64,000 nt of DNA from Bagarius yarrelli (Eukaryota > Chordata > Actinopteri > Siluriformes > Sisoridae), in assembly GCA_005784505.1 (NCBI GenBank), contig VCAZ01000102.1:496001-560000 (forward strand), written 5' to 3'. Under the pieces are notes generated by a model that was not told where the DNA came from, searched no databases, and was given only the letters and a program-made list of their open reading frames with translations. Shown here in pieces: positions 1 to 11,639 of the stretch (position 1 is the stretch's first letter; each line of letters starts with the position of its first letter). Made by a program: the position numbers and the translations under genes.

Positions 1-268
1 ATAATTTCCGCACTTTTGCCACAATACATCATTGTCTCTTGCACTACATGCTTAAAGCTACTTGACTATTTTGCATTTGTAGTTAGACTTTACCTTAATT
101 TTTGGGTTTTACTTAGCCCTACAACAGACATTTATAATAATACACTGTATATAATGTTTCTGAGCTGCTAAGGGTCCCCTGGAACAGTAATAGTAGTTGT
201 TAGTTGTGGTGGTGAGTTTGCAGGTAATGTTAGGTTAAACTCTTAACCTAATTTTGTCTTATTTCCAG

Positions 269-443
269 TACAATGCTTGTACACTTCATGGTGGTAAAGG
301 ACAAGAACAAAGAGAGTTTGCACTGTCCAACCTGAAGGCTGGAGCCAAGGATATCCTGGTAGCCACAGATGTGGCAGGAAGGGGTATCGATATTCAGGAT
401 GTCTCCATGGTTATTAACTATGACATGGCCAAGAATATTGAGG
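269..443 (+). CDS. ddx23: ddx23 penultimate coding exon (DEAD-box helicase, C-terminal RecA domain)
   Basis: Encodes part of the second RecA-like domain of DDX23/PRP28, the ATP-dependent RNA helicase of the U5 snRNP that helps exchange U1 for U6 at the 5' splice site in the nucleus. The exon follows a pyrimidine-rich acceptor (ag at 267-268). It reads YNACTLHGGKGQEQRE, then helicase motif V as VATDVAGRGIDI, and ends NYDMAKNIE plus one base of the next codon before the donor GTGAGT at 444. That leftover G joins AC of the next exon to make Asp. The sequence is nearly identical to what I know of vertebrate DDX23. Upstream exons lie outside the window; bases 1-268 are intron with nothing else recognised. 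Confidence 0.95.
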
Positions 444-828
444 GTGAGTTTGGCTTTCTATTCCTTTTTATCCTACTTGCTATGAATGGATAATTGTTTC
501 TTCTAATACTAGGTAAGTGTCAAATGTTTTACTTGTACTGCAAATTTAAAGTGATGAGACTGAACATATGACCAAAATGGTGTACCTCCAACCATGCCAC
601 CTATGTAGCCAGGAATTTTTACTTGGCATCCAAGCCAAATTTCTCTGGTGGCTGAATTGTTACACACTCCAAGATGAAGTACAAAACTTTCAGGAAAGTA
701 GTTTCTGTGGCAACAGCAAACTGGGCCAAATTAAGCTTATACAGTAGGGCATGTGTGGATATATAATGGTCAAGCATGGGCAGGTGTGTGTTTTGGCTAT
801 GTAGTGTCTTTTTTCCTATTGCTACAGT

Positions 829-1172
829 ACAGGGTGTCCCATAATGTTCCATACATAAGGAAAAATATAAGCATTTTTTTTTTTTTATGAAAACCATTTT
901 TATTTATATAATATGTTGTACATGACTGTCATTGTTTTGAAAACACATTTCAATGCGTGTCCTCCACTGCTGAAAAACACGTATAAGCACAGTTGGAGTT
1001 ATGCTTGTAATGGTGTTGGTGATACGTTTCTTGAGATGATTTATGTTTTGTATTTTTTTTCCTGATACACCATGGCCTTCAAATGCTCCCAAAAATCTAA
1101 ATCAAATGGGATGAGGATCTTGGAAAATAGTTTTCATAAAAAAATGTTTCCTCTTTCATGTGGACACCCTGT
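829..1172 (-). mobile_element. IS630/Tc1-mariner-type transposon remnant in the last ddx23 intron
   Basis: The element is bounded by an exact 11-bp terminal inverted repeat, ACAGGGTGTCC at 829-839 and its complement at 1162-1172. The - strand between 1092 and 904 encodes a fragment with ITNTITSITPTVLIRVFQQW and RIEMCFQNNDSHVQHII. This resembles the C-terminal tail of mariner-like DDE transposases found in arthropods. The element is about 344 bp, so it is a short deletion derivative that cannot encode a transposase. A TA abuts the left end (828-829); the right flank reads TG or GT, so the duplication is imperfect. Confidence 0.6.
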
Positions 1173-1324
1173 GTAATACAATTGTAATGTAGTAAAACAT
1201 AATTTTAAAATCTTTAAAACAGTTTTGAGACAATGTCTGTTGTTAAAAGTGCTATACAAATAAAATGTAATTAAATATTGGTAAATGTCCTTGTAATAAA
1301 TTTTAATATTTTCTGTGCTTTAAG

Positions 1325-1548
1325 ACTACATCCACCGTATTGGTCGAACTGGTCGTGCTGGAAAGAGTGGGGTAGCCATGACCTTTTTGACTAAAGAGGA
1401 CTCATCTGTGTTCTATGACCTGAAGCAGGCTATATTGGAGAGTCCTGTGTCTACATGCCCACCTGAGCTCGCCAACCATCCTGATGCCCAGCATAAGCCT
1501 GGCACAATTCTCACTAAAAAAAGAAGGGAAGAAACTATTTTTGCTTAA
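1325..1548 (+). CDS. ddx23: ddx23 terminal coding exon
   Basis: Last coding exon of ddx23. The acceptor ag is at 1323-1324, and the first two bases complete the Asp codon begun at 443. It starts DYIHRIGRTGRAGKSG, which is helicase motif VI with the arginine finger. The conserved tail contains SPVSTCPPELANHPDAQ and ends KKRREETIFA with TAA at 1546-1548. Motifs V and VI in two consecutive exons with matching phase make the identification secure. The 881-bp intron between them carries a small transposon remnant. The frame is open with no defects, so the gene looks functional. Confidence 0.95.
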
Positions 1549-1868
1549 AATGCAACTTCAGTCACACCTAACATTGCTCAATATTCCCTCTTTTCTTGCT
1601 CAATTTTTACTCTTTTCTTTAGTAAAAAAAAAAAAAAAAAGATTTTGCTCATGTTAATCTCCAAATGTTTTTTTATTCATGGAGAGTTATGTGAAGAATT
1701 AAAATTACATACTTTTATTTGGCAGGATATGGTCACATGGACCATTGGAATTACCAGTAGTACAAACATTATTTTTATATTGTTTGAAATATTTACTTGT
1801 AAAAAGCAGAAATGCTTTCTTATCATTCGGTGTAAGCAGTGTCGTATTTAATACATTTTTCAACTCAA

Positions 1869-1874
1869 AATAAA
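1869..1874 (+). other. ddx23 polyadenylation signal (AATAAA)
   Basis: Canonical AATAAA about 320 bp after the ddx23 stop codon. It is the first good signal downstream and fits a 3' UTR of roughly 340 bases. The assignment comes from position and motif only. Confidence 0.6.
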
Positions 1875-3380
1875 ATCTGATTGCTGTCTTTTATTTTTTC
1901 AGATATGATTTTTGTCATCCAATAATAAAATTGTAACAGCTAAAGCACACAATAAGTCACACAAGCATATAAAACATTACAACAAATGTTTTAGTATAAA
2001 TAACTGTTAATAACTTTTTTAAGCATTCTATAAAGACAGGGTGAGAGGAGGTTTTGTGGTTGCCAACACAAGAAAACTGGCAATACACTCCTTTCATTAG
2101 ATACTTTGAGGATATTAACATCCAATTTGTGTGAAATTAAGATTTATGCAAGCCCCTGCCTAAAGATCAAAAGAATTAGTTGGCTAGTCAGCTATTTCAT
2201 GCTCGGGTGTGTCTTTATTATCAGTCAACATTATTGACAATATTGTCGATACTATTTGTGAAATATTTTTTTTCCTCCTATTTGCCCTAATGCAAGGGCC
2301 TGCAATATAATGGTTTATTAGTTTGCTGCCGGTTTAATAACTCTAGCGTAATCAGTTCTGATGATTTATCCTATCTGCTCAGGGTGTGCTACCAAAAGTT
2401 TAATCTGTCATGCTTAATCAGTCATGTCTTATCTAACGATATAAGATTATTTCTCAGAATAATCTACCACTTAATAAACGATGTAGGAACAGGATCTTGT
2501 CATTATCAGAATGAACCACCCCTTAAATAAGAATGTAGAAATTGTAAATGCACGGTAGCTCCAAATCATGGGCGGGTCTTCATATCATTGGCGCATCTTT
2601 AGGCCAAACAGGAAACAATTGCATGTGCGCTGTACAAGTGGGTAGCATATTCTTTGAGGTGGGACAGACAGCCAGAACACTAACACTAAACGACTAGTGT
2701 GTGGGCAAGTTTTACAACACTTCAAACAAAATATGAATTCATGTGTGGAGGCTCAGATAAAATCATGGCTAAGATATTTTTCATTCTGTGCTTAGAGATA
2801 AAACGAAGTAGTGATTTACTGTTAGTGAACATACTGACAATGTTAAAATGGTGGGCAAACGACTGTCCCAAAAGAGGAAATATTTGGATTTTTTTAAATG
2901 CCAGTTTTAAATGAAGTTTGAATGCTTTAAAAGTTTTAAATGCTATTGACTTTTTAGGATCAAACATTTGTTGCATAGCAATTTTTATTAAAATTAATAT
3001 TAGAACAACATACATAGTTATCCTACACACTCTTATATCCATATCTTAAAAAAAAAAACTTTACAGAAGGCAGAAATAGAGAGTTAAAGTAGGCTAAAAA
3101 AAATTACTCCTTTCAGAACATCTAATCTCTTTGCAATACCAAAGAAAAGATGGTATTCCAGCAATGCCTAGCTAATAAGAAAGTAAAGGCTAAAATATCC
3201 TATTGATTGACACTAGATCAAAAACAGATTTAACAAAAGAATGAAAATATAAGTAAATTTTCTGTTGTTTATAATGGGCATAGTCTCTAAACTTTTTCAC
3301 TTTTTGTATGTTTAGCTAGCACAACTAGTGTAGCTTGTAGCTTACATATAAAATACCTAACAAATCAAGTCACCTTTAGT
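1875..3380. other. Intergenic AT-rich DNA, nothing recognised
   Basis: About 1.5 kb between the end of ddx23 and the first LINE. Open frames on both strands (for example 2722-3042 on -) have no recognisable domain and look like chance frames in AT-rich DNA. No repeat family was recognised. Confidence 0.5.
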
Positions 3381-6180
3381 CACCTTTATTTTTATTTATT
3401 TTATTTTTATTTGTGTTTTTAACAATCGAGATTGTTTTAAAGCAGCGCTACAGAATCACATCAAAATAGACAATATTAAACACTCACTTAAATATTCAAT
3501 TTAATTAATATTTATAAATTAAGAGTCCCCAACTAAGCAAGCCAGAGGTGACAGGGGTTAGTGGGGTTAGTTCTCCTCTGACCAGACAAACCAGAAGCTT
3601 ACCCATACTGCAGTAGAGTGTCCGTAAAACTGTCTTATTGTAAAATAATACAATCCGACAACTAGGCTGGCGGCGACGTTGGTGTATGTTAGTGTAGATG
3701 CCATTCGACTTGTGATATACAAATATTGTGTGTTATTGGTGGTGTTTCTGGTTCCAATTGCAACCTAACAATCCTTCAACGGATTTGATTGAAGAGATGG
3801 GTCTGTAATCTAGATTTAAACTGGCAGAGTGTGTCTGCCTCCTGAACAGTGCAGGGTAAATTATTCCAATGTTTGTGAGCTTGATAAGAAAATGATCTGC
3901 CGTCTGCAGTTGATTTTGTTATTTTAGGTCTTATCAGATTGCCAAAGTTTCAAAAGTGCAGTGGTCATGGAGGACTATAACAAGAGCCCACTGAGGTGCT
4001 AAACCATTAAGCGCTTTATAAGTAATTACCAAGATTTTTTAATTTATTTGGTATTTAATAGGAAGCCAGTGCAGTGTTGAAAGAACTGGGCTAATATAAT
4101 AATACTTTCTGGTTCTACTAAGAACTCTATTTGCTGCGTTTGGAACCAGCTGGAGTTTGTTTATCAAACGTGCAGAACAACCACCCAATAAAGTGTTTCA
4201 ATAATCTAATCTTGAGGTCAAGAACGCATAAACTAAAAATTCTGCATTTGACCTCGAGAGCATAGGTCGTAATTTAGATATATTTTTAAGATTTAAGAAT
4301 TTTTACAAATGCTAGAAATGTGACTCTCAAAGGAAAGATTTCTGTCAAAAACACACCTAAGTTCCTATCTAACAATAAAGTGATTTAGATTATTATACGC
4401 AGTGGCTTTATGTCTGATAATTAACACCTCTTTTTTTTCAGGATTTAGCAATAAAACAAATTTGTCATCCAGTTTTTTATATCAACTATGCATTCTGTTT
4501 TTCGAAACAGGTTTTTTGGTTAGTTTTCCTGGGCTGCGAAGAAATATATAGCTGAATGTCATCAGCCTAGCAGTGAAGGCTAACACCATGTTTCCTAATA
4601 ATATCTCCAAGGGGTAGTATGTTAAGTCTGTAAAAAGTAATGATCCTATAACTAAGCCTGGATACTCCATACTGTACTTGCGAGTGATATGATACCTCTT
4701 CATTTACTGCTACAAATTGATGGCGGTCAGATAAGTATGATTCAAACACACTTCCACTAATGCCAACAGTTTTTTAATCTATTTTAAAGAATGTTGTGGT
4801 CGACAGTGTCAAACGCAGCATTGAGGTCCAATAGCACTAATAGGGAGAGACAATCATTATCAGCTAATAGCAGCAGGTCATTTGTAACTCTAATTAGGGC
4901 AGTCTCAGTACTATGATAGGATCTAAATCCTGACAGGAAATACTTACGGATACCATTTTCCTCTAAGAAGAAATTTAATTGTGATGATACTACTTTTTCT
5001 AGTATCTTAGACAGAAATGGAAGGTTTGAGATTGGTCTGTAATTAACTAGATCTTTGAGATCAAGTTGTGGTTTTTTTAATGAGCGGCTTAATAATATCC
5101 TAATGACAATGATGAATTAATTCTATTTAGAAGCGGACCTATGACCTCAAGAATCACCTCTTTTAGGAGCTTAGATGTAATAGGGTTTAACATACATGTT
5201 GTTTAGATAATTTGATGAGTTTATGAAGTTCTTCCTCTCCTACAGTAGCGAATGAGTCGAATTGTTCCTCTGAGAATCTATTGCGCATCTGATGCGATAC
5301 TGCGACGGTTTGCGGTTACGATTTTATCTCTAATTTAAATAAGTAGTTCATAAATTCATTACTGCTGTGCTGTTGGAAAATGTCAACACCTGTTGATGCT
5401 TTAATTTTTGTTAATTAAGCCACTGTATTGAATAAATACCTGGGGTTGTATTTGTTATCTTCTAGGAGAGATGAAAAGTAATCAGAACTAGCAGTTTTTA
5501 ATGCTTTTCTGTGGGATAGGCTACTTTTCCTCTATGCAATACCAGATACCTATAGTTTAGTGTGTGTTTATTATACCACGGTGCTAAACTGTTTTCCTTA
5601 ACCTTTGTTAAGTGTAAAGGAGCAACCGTATTTTAAATTCTAGAAAAGACAGAGTCTGTATTTTCTATTACATCATAAAGTTTTTCCAAGCTATTGGATA
5701 TGTTGGGGAATTGGGATAAATCAGGAAGATTACCTACAAAACAGTCTTTTGTGGTAGAAGTAATGATTCTAACATACTTGTAAAAGCAAGCGGAATTTAC
5801 AGTTTTAGCTATATAGAGTTTACACAAGACCAGAAAATGATCTGAGATATCATCACTTTCTTGCAGAAATTCAACATCATTAACATCAATTCCATGTGAC
5901 AGTATTAGATCTAGAGTATGATTTTAATTATAAGTAGGACCTTAAATGTGTTGTTTAACTCCAATAAAGTTCAGAATTTCTAGAAACGCTGATTCCAGAA
6001 CTTTTTTCCATTTTTAACATGGATAATAAAAACAACAACAATTAAGACTTTATCTGCAGCCAGCACTAACCCTGATAGAAAATGACCAAATTCTTTAATA
6101 AAGTACTGTCTCCTGGTGTCCTGTATACTAGAGATAAACCGAAATGAAAATTCTGTATGCAATTGGCCAAAAAACAAAGC
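3381..6180 (-). mobile_element. L2-clade LINE, 3' two thirds, decayed
   Basis: The + strand starts with the typical 3' end of fish L2 elements read backwards: a short A/T tail, then a sequence with a 'caatcgagattgttttaaagcagc' type segment shared with the copies at 26541, 48216 and 61816. Minus-strand reading gives degraded reverse transcriptase, including a YGVSRLSY block near 4650-4680 where an intact copy has YGVPQGS. Around 6180-6000 comes the endonuclease piece FIKEFGHFLSGLVLAADKVL, followed by a damaged version of the GDFNIHV motif. Many stops and frameshifts are present. The element is cut at about 6180 by other transposon sequence and resumes near 7850. Confidence 0.8.
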
Positions 6181-6469
6181 AGAAAATGTCTTATTTCAAA
6201 ATACTTTTGTATCATTGATTTTCTTACTATTAGACTTTTTAATTTTGTGAAATGTAATTAATCTGAATTGGGAAAACTACAAACCAATAAAATAATCACA
6301 CTTTTTATGCACAAACAAAAGTATCAAAACAAGCATTTACAACTAAATATTTTAGAACAAACTTAAATATATAATTCTCCTTTCAGTTATATTTAACATA
6401 ATCAAATTTAACACAATTATTGTGCAAAACAAGTGTAATACAAACCAGAATCAACCTCAAACCTATTTT

Positions 6470-6605
6470 AGTAAAAGAGGCAGGTTTTTCTTCACGAACA
6501 ACAGTTGCTCAGCTTTCCAGCAGGAGAGACGGTTCCTCCTCTCATTAAGAACATAAGATGCTGCACTGAATAGTCTCTCACTCTCTGTTGTTCGGCCTCG
6601 AATCA
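6470..6605 (-). mobile_element. hAT transposase C-terminal remnant
   Basis: The - strand reads SERLFSAASYVLNERRNRLS, then CWKAEQLLFVKKNLP, without a stop. This is the hAT C-terminal dimerisation region (ZBED-like), which normally ends the transposase. Only about 45 codons survive. It sits between the two halves of the interrupted L2. No terminal inverted repeats were identified. Confidence 0.8.
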
Positions 6606-6989
6606 CTGCTGCGTACGCACAAAAACATGCATATGCCAGCTTTTATGCTCACGGTCAGATTTACTTACAGTGAAATTAACTTGAAAATGTGCGTTTCTCC
6701 ACACCAACTTTGTGTCTTTCACACGTTCATTTTCCATGATTGCGTCTATTGGCGCCAATTAAAGGGAATAAAGTGAAGGGGCAAACATAAGACTACAAAG
6801 TATTCTACAAGTCTATTGCTATTAATTTGTAATTAATAAAATAGAATAATTGACATCATATGTTTATCAGTTATGCAATTAAGTAAGAACATATAAAAGC
6901 ATGTGCAAATTCAAACAACCCTTAGTCTATGGCAATGGCATCTGTATGGGGCGGTATCATTCGCATGTCTACCAGGTATATAAGGACCT

Positions 6990-7622
6990 GGTATAACAGG
7001 TTTATGCAGTTGACCAGCCAAACATTAAAGCGCAATTTGCAGCGATAGCCGGTTTTTCTAATGTAATCGGAGCGATCAACTGCACACATATTGCTATAAA
7101 GGCGCCATCTGAAAAACAATTTGCAATTTGCATCAACAATTTGTTAATCGGAAACATTTCCATTAAATAAATGTACAAATAACATATAAGTGGGCCTGGG
7201 TCATACATGAGTCATACATCCTTAAGCCCATGAGTCATACATCCTTACAAACAACATAGGCTCCAAGCTGGCAGGGTGCGCAATAGGTGGCCTCTTGGTG
7301 AGTGATGCGTTGATGGTTCTATTTAAGTGTTTATTTTTGTTTTGCGTTTAATTGTTTAATTATTCAACTGCCTATCAGGAGACCGCGGTTATCCACTAAA
7401 GATGTGGCTGTTAACCCCCCTCACCAACCCACAAACTGACCAAGAGCGCAGATACAATGATGCCTATACTCACAGGTCAGTTGTAGAGCAGGCGATTGGG
7501 CAGCTGAAAAGCCTGTGGTGCTACCAGGACAGGACTGGGGGGGATGCTGCTATACCCACCCTAACAAATTGTGCCGGCCTGTGGTGTGCAGCACATGTTG
7601 CAATGCAGTACAGGGAGTAAGA
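6990..7622 (+). mobile_element. PIF/Harbinger transposase remnant
   Basis: On + at about 7026 the frame reads AQFAAIAGFSNVIGAINCTH then IAIKAPSE. This is the first DDE block of HARBI1-like transposases, with the usual Asp of GAIDCTH replaced by Asn. After a decayed stretch, 7378-7620 reads GDRGYPLKMWLLTPLTNPQ and RSVVEQAIGQLKSLW, the third DDE block and its C-terminal flank, ending in TAA at 7618-7620. The frame is interrupted in the middle, so this is a pseudogene. It lies beside a hAT remnant inside an L2. Confidence 0.85.
7207..7247 (+). repeat. Short tandem duplication, 23-bp period
   Basis: An 18-bp word starting at 7207 recurs exactly at 7230, within the decayed centre of the Harbinger remnant. 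It looks like local replication slippage. Confidence 0.7.
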
Positions 7623-7849
7623 GTCAATAGGTAGGGGCAGGGAGACGCAGCATATTTCGGTTTACATTTTCGGTCTTTTTTTTCTTTCAGGCAAAACCGA
7701 AAATGCCAATCTCTACTGTATACAATAGCCAGTACAAACATCACAGGGGATTTATTATTAACATATACTTCTCCGTATAATTACTTCAAACGGGTTATAC
7801 CTGAAATATGCTCTTTGAGAAATACTGAATATATTATTATAGGTTGACG

Positions 7850-8260
7850 CAACAACTTCACCTTTACCTTTTAAACGCGGCTAATGTTTATAACAGTAAT
7901 TTTGGGGTGTGGACTAATGTAATTATTTTAGGTTTTTAGCCAGGTTTCTGTCAAACAGAGCCTATCTACATTATAACTAGTAATCATATCATTTACAAAA
8001 AGGTCCCTATGGCAAGACCTATAAACACATTTACTTTTCAATGTCTTACAGGGTTAAGCTGATTTGGATGTTTATTGTATTTTCTAGAACAGACACAGTC
8101 TCTAAAGTGTGATATTTTGGTAAAATAGTCTCTATGAGCTGAGAATTAACTGAATTCTCTAAGGGCTGTGAGGTAAGATGGCTAGCTTCTTGACCTGGGC
8201 TCCAGTTAGTCAAATGCCAACTCTAAGACTATGTGCCAAATTTTTAAAGAGAGGAGGGCC
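7850..8260 (-). mobile_element. L2 LINE, 5' endonuclease-side segment (same insertion as 3381-6180)
   Basis: The - strand at about 7990-7920 reads LFVNDMITSYNVDRLCLTE then TWL, the N-terminal start of the L2 apurinic endonuclease. The following + sequence to about 8260 matches the upstream region of L2 elements read backwards. Orientation and order agree with its being the 5' continuation of the L2 at 3381-6180, now separated by hAT and Harbinger sequence. A Rex1 element begins right after it. Confidence 0.65.
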
Positions 8261-8269
8261 ACTTCTAAC

Positions 8270-9810
8270 ATTGATTTTTAATGACTACCGTCCTGTCGCA
8301 CTCACACCCATCATGATGAAGTGCTTCGAAAGGCTTGTCATGAGGCACCTTAAGACCCTGCTCCCTCCCACACTGGACCCATTACAGTTTGCATACCGTA
8401 GGTTCCACGGACGATGCCATTGCCACACCCCTCCACCTAGCCCTCACACATCTGAACAATAAAGACACATACACACGAATGCCGATTATAGACTTCAGCT
8501 CAGCATTCAACACAATTATCCCTCAGCACCTGATTGAGAAGCTAAGGCTGCTGGGCCTGAACACCTCCCTCTGCAACTGGATCCTGGACTTCCTGACTAA
8601 AAGACCTCAATCAGTCCAGAAAGGAAGTAGCATCTCCAGCACCATCACACTGAGCACTGTTCATACTGCTGACTCATGACTGTCTAGCAATGCACATTGT
8701 CAAGTTCGCCGATGACACGACCATGGTGGGTCTCATCAGCAGAAACGACAGCATACAGAGAAAAGGTGCAAGAGCTAACAGCCTGGTGTAGAGCCAACAA
8801 CCTGTCTCTGAACAAGACTAAGGACATAGTTGTTGACTTTAGAATAGCAAAGAGAGACCACTCTCTGCTGAACTGCTGGATCCTCGGTAGAGATCGTCAA
8901 GAGCACCATATTCCTTGGTGTTCACCTAGCGGAAAACCTCACCTAGTCACTCAACACCAGTTCCACCAGCAAAAAAGCCCAGCATTGCCTTTACTTCCTC
9001 AAAAGGCTGAGGAATGCTCATCATCCACCTCCCATCCTGACCATGTTCTACAGAGGGACCATTGAGAGTATCCTAAGCAGCTGCATCACTGCCTGGTTTG
9101 GGAACTGTACCGCTTCGGATTGCAAGACCCTGCAGAGAATAGTGAGAACAGCTGAGAAGATCATCTGAGTCTCTCTTCCCTCTATAACGGACATTTACAC
9201 CACACCCTGCATCCGCAAAGCCAAGAGCATTGTGGACGACCCCACACACCTCTCACACACAATCTTCACACTCCTGCCATCTGGAAAAAGTTACTGTAGC
9301 ACTTAGGCCCTCACAACCCGAATGTGTAATAGCGTTCAACACACACACACACACTTAATACAATTCGATGTTTACAGCAACATGTAAACACAAAAATAAA
9401 TTGTTAAGCATGGACACTTTAAATGCAGTTTGCACATTAACCTTTTTTAATTGCACATTTCTATTTGCACATTTTTATAATCTGGTCGGCGCTGTTTAAT
9501 TCAACTTTCCTTGCAGCAGCCTGTTTTTTGTACTGTGTAGTCTGTTGTAATGTTTGTATTGTTTATTGCACTGTCTGTCTTGCACTGTTTGCACTAGGTT
9601 GCACACATGCACTTTATGTTGCTAAGACAATTTACTTTTAGTCTTTAGCTCTGTGTTGTTCTGTTAAGAGGCTCTTTGTTGTTATTGTTTTGTGTAATTC
9701 TGTGTTGTTTTGTGTAGCAATATGGGGTCGGGAGAAACATTGTTTTATTTTACTGTGTACTGCATCTGCTATATATTGTTGAAATGACAATAAAGCTTCT
9801 TAAAGTTAAA
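8270..9810 (+). mobile_element. Rex1-clade LINE, 5'-truncated, decayed
   Basis: Reverse transcriptase reads in order: NDYRPVALTPIMMKCFERLV, DPLQFAYR, the Rex1 hallmark DFSSAFNTIIPQHLIEKL, then LGLNTSLCNWILDFLTKRPQ and later KFADDTTMVGLIS (active-site ADD) with AWCRANNLSLN. Frames shift several times, and the segment that should carry the PQGCVLSPLL block is missing near 8660. The 3' end carries the typical tail that closes in tgacaataaagcttctt. A CA-rich microsatellite is at 9338-9352. The Rex1 family is assigned from the SSAFNT motif and the tail. Confidence 0.85.
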
Positions 9811-11330
9811 CTCTTCAACTGAAACTTGGCACCACCCCAGGAAGGATGAACACCATCTCTTTTTATCAGGTCAGGTCTGCCCCAAAAACTTGTCTAATTG
9901 TCTTGTAATAATGTAATGAAAACCCAATTTCAACAAAAAGTTGACATTTAAACTTTTTTTTCCCCCAAACACGTCCTAGTGCACAACATCCGATGGGTTC
10001 TCTCTGTTCTGAAAGATGTTTTAATCACATTTTTCTTTGCATACCACTGAAAGGGAAATAAACTATTTAGATTACTAATTCTCTCTAATTTTTGTATTAT
10101 TTTGGTATTATTAAACCTGTCAGGATTAATAATTTCAATCGGGTTCTAGGCCTTTGCCTATTTGCACATTTTTAACATTAGAAGCTCTTAACATTCTCAA
10201 CATTATATATTTGTGCATTTTTAACATCCGCAATGTTTTCATCATCGCTATTTTTGTGTGCATTTTTAACATCAGTTATAGAAAGCATGTTATGCTCAAC
10301 ATTATTCCGTGCATCATTTCTGGTGGATGTGCATTGGCAGGAGTGTTACCTTGTGAAAGAAGATAATTACCTGTATTGTCGAATGGATTAGGGGAATTGA
10401 TGTTCATCAGGAAAGGCCAAACATTCATTTACCTAATTCACAGCATCAATTAAAGCCAGATTTAAATGCCAGGTTTTTCACACAGTGTCAAGGGTGAAAT
10501 TGATATTTTAACTTTAACTTTAATCTTGGCTAAAAGTTTGATTTTGTTTATTGATCCAGTCTGAAGTTCTTATGTTTTCATTCAACTGATTTTCTGTATT
10601 GATTAGGTCAGGGTTTGATGGAAACATACATGGATGCTTTTTTGTCAGACTAAAGGAATAGGTCTAGATAAGATTTTATGTTTATTGAACATGTATTTTG
10701 TATAAACAGACATGAGTAATATATCACGAAATGTATCTCATTTTATCGCTGTTGCTTTGGATCAAAATAATTACATTTTACCAGTAACAATGTCTGACTA
10801 AAAATGTTTCTTGTTGATGTTTAGTTTTGTAACAGAATTTAATGTTGCCACTTTTGACATTTTTACCCATTCATCTCAGAAAACAAATTTTGAAGAGCTT
10901 TCTGCTCTTATTACAGCACGCATGACCGCATGTCTTAACATAACTGAGCATAGTAACTATAGTTAATGCCTATGACTGAAGTAGCAAGTGGGGCCCTGAC
11001 TAATAGATTGGAGTGAAGGTGTTAAATTTTCATTATATTAGTTTATTGCTTCAGTTAAATAGGGATTCAGTATGAATGTCATTTTTTCAATTCTATTTTT
11101 TTTTTATTTGTAAGATAAAATATCACTCACCCGCTTCTGTGCCATGTCTATTGTTGAATATTCTTAATTTAAGGGTGTTTTTAAATATATTTTACACTTT
11201 TTTTTTACCTGGCCAACTTTGAAACTTGTGTCAACAAAGTTGTGTCAACATTTGAAAATAAGTAGCCCTTACTTAGAAAACTTTAGGAAAAACTGTGTTT
11301 AGTTTGTCAACTGCAAGTGTGTATTTAAAT
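9811..11330. other. Intergenic AT-rich DNA with a small degenerate repeat
   Basis: No gene is recognised. Between about 10160 and 10275 a word close to gcatttttaacatt occurs three times with spacings of about 50 bp, a weak degenerate tandem repeat. The open frame through it (10154-10366) is a product of that repeat. Confidence 0.45.
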
Positions 11331-11334
11331 TTGC

Positions 11335-11490
11335 AGCATTTGGCAGATGCCCTTATCCAGGGCGGCTGGGGGTTGGGGGCCTTGCTTGTGGGCCCAGCGG
11401 TGGTGCCTTGGTGGAGCTGGGAATTGAACCTACAATCTTCAGGTTAGTAGTCCAACGCCTTAACCACCAGCCACCACTTCCCCCTTCTTG
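11335..11490 (-). mobile_element. tRNA-derived SINE
   Basis: The + strand begins gcatttggcagatgccctta, the end common to a widespread fish SINE. It finishes with the reverse complement of a tRNA-like promoter: a B-box-like gaattgaacctacaatc and an A-box side ccttaaccaccagccacc. The transcript orientation is therefore -. The same family occurs at 31840-32040 (longer) and as a fragment at 60655-60780. Confidence 0.65.
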
Positions 11491-11639
11491 TACTTGTTTG
11501 TTGTGAAATAAACCCTACAGAGTCCAAAAATCGCCGTAAATGTGAAAGAGCATTATACACTGAATGACAGATAAAAATTTAAATTGAAATATAAATCAAA
11601 ATATACAGTTAAAATTTTATACAAATGTTATATTTACAG

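Noticed and set aside
2722..3042. 106-codon frame on -
   Set aside because: Composition (Ile, Lys, Phe, Met rich) is that of a chance frame in AT-rich DNA; no motif recognised.
7207..7247. Two exact 18-bp words considered as the start of a CRISPR-like array
   Set aside because: Only two copies with a 5-bp gap in a eukaryotic transposon remnant; simple slippage.
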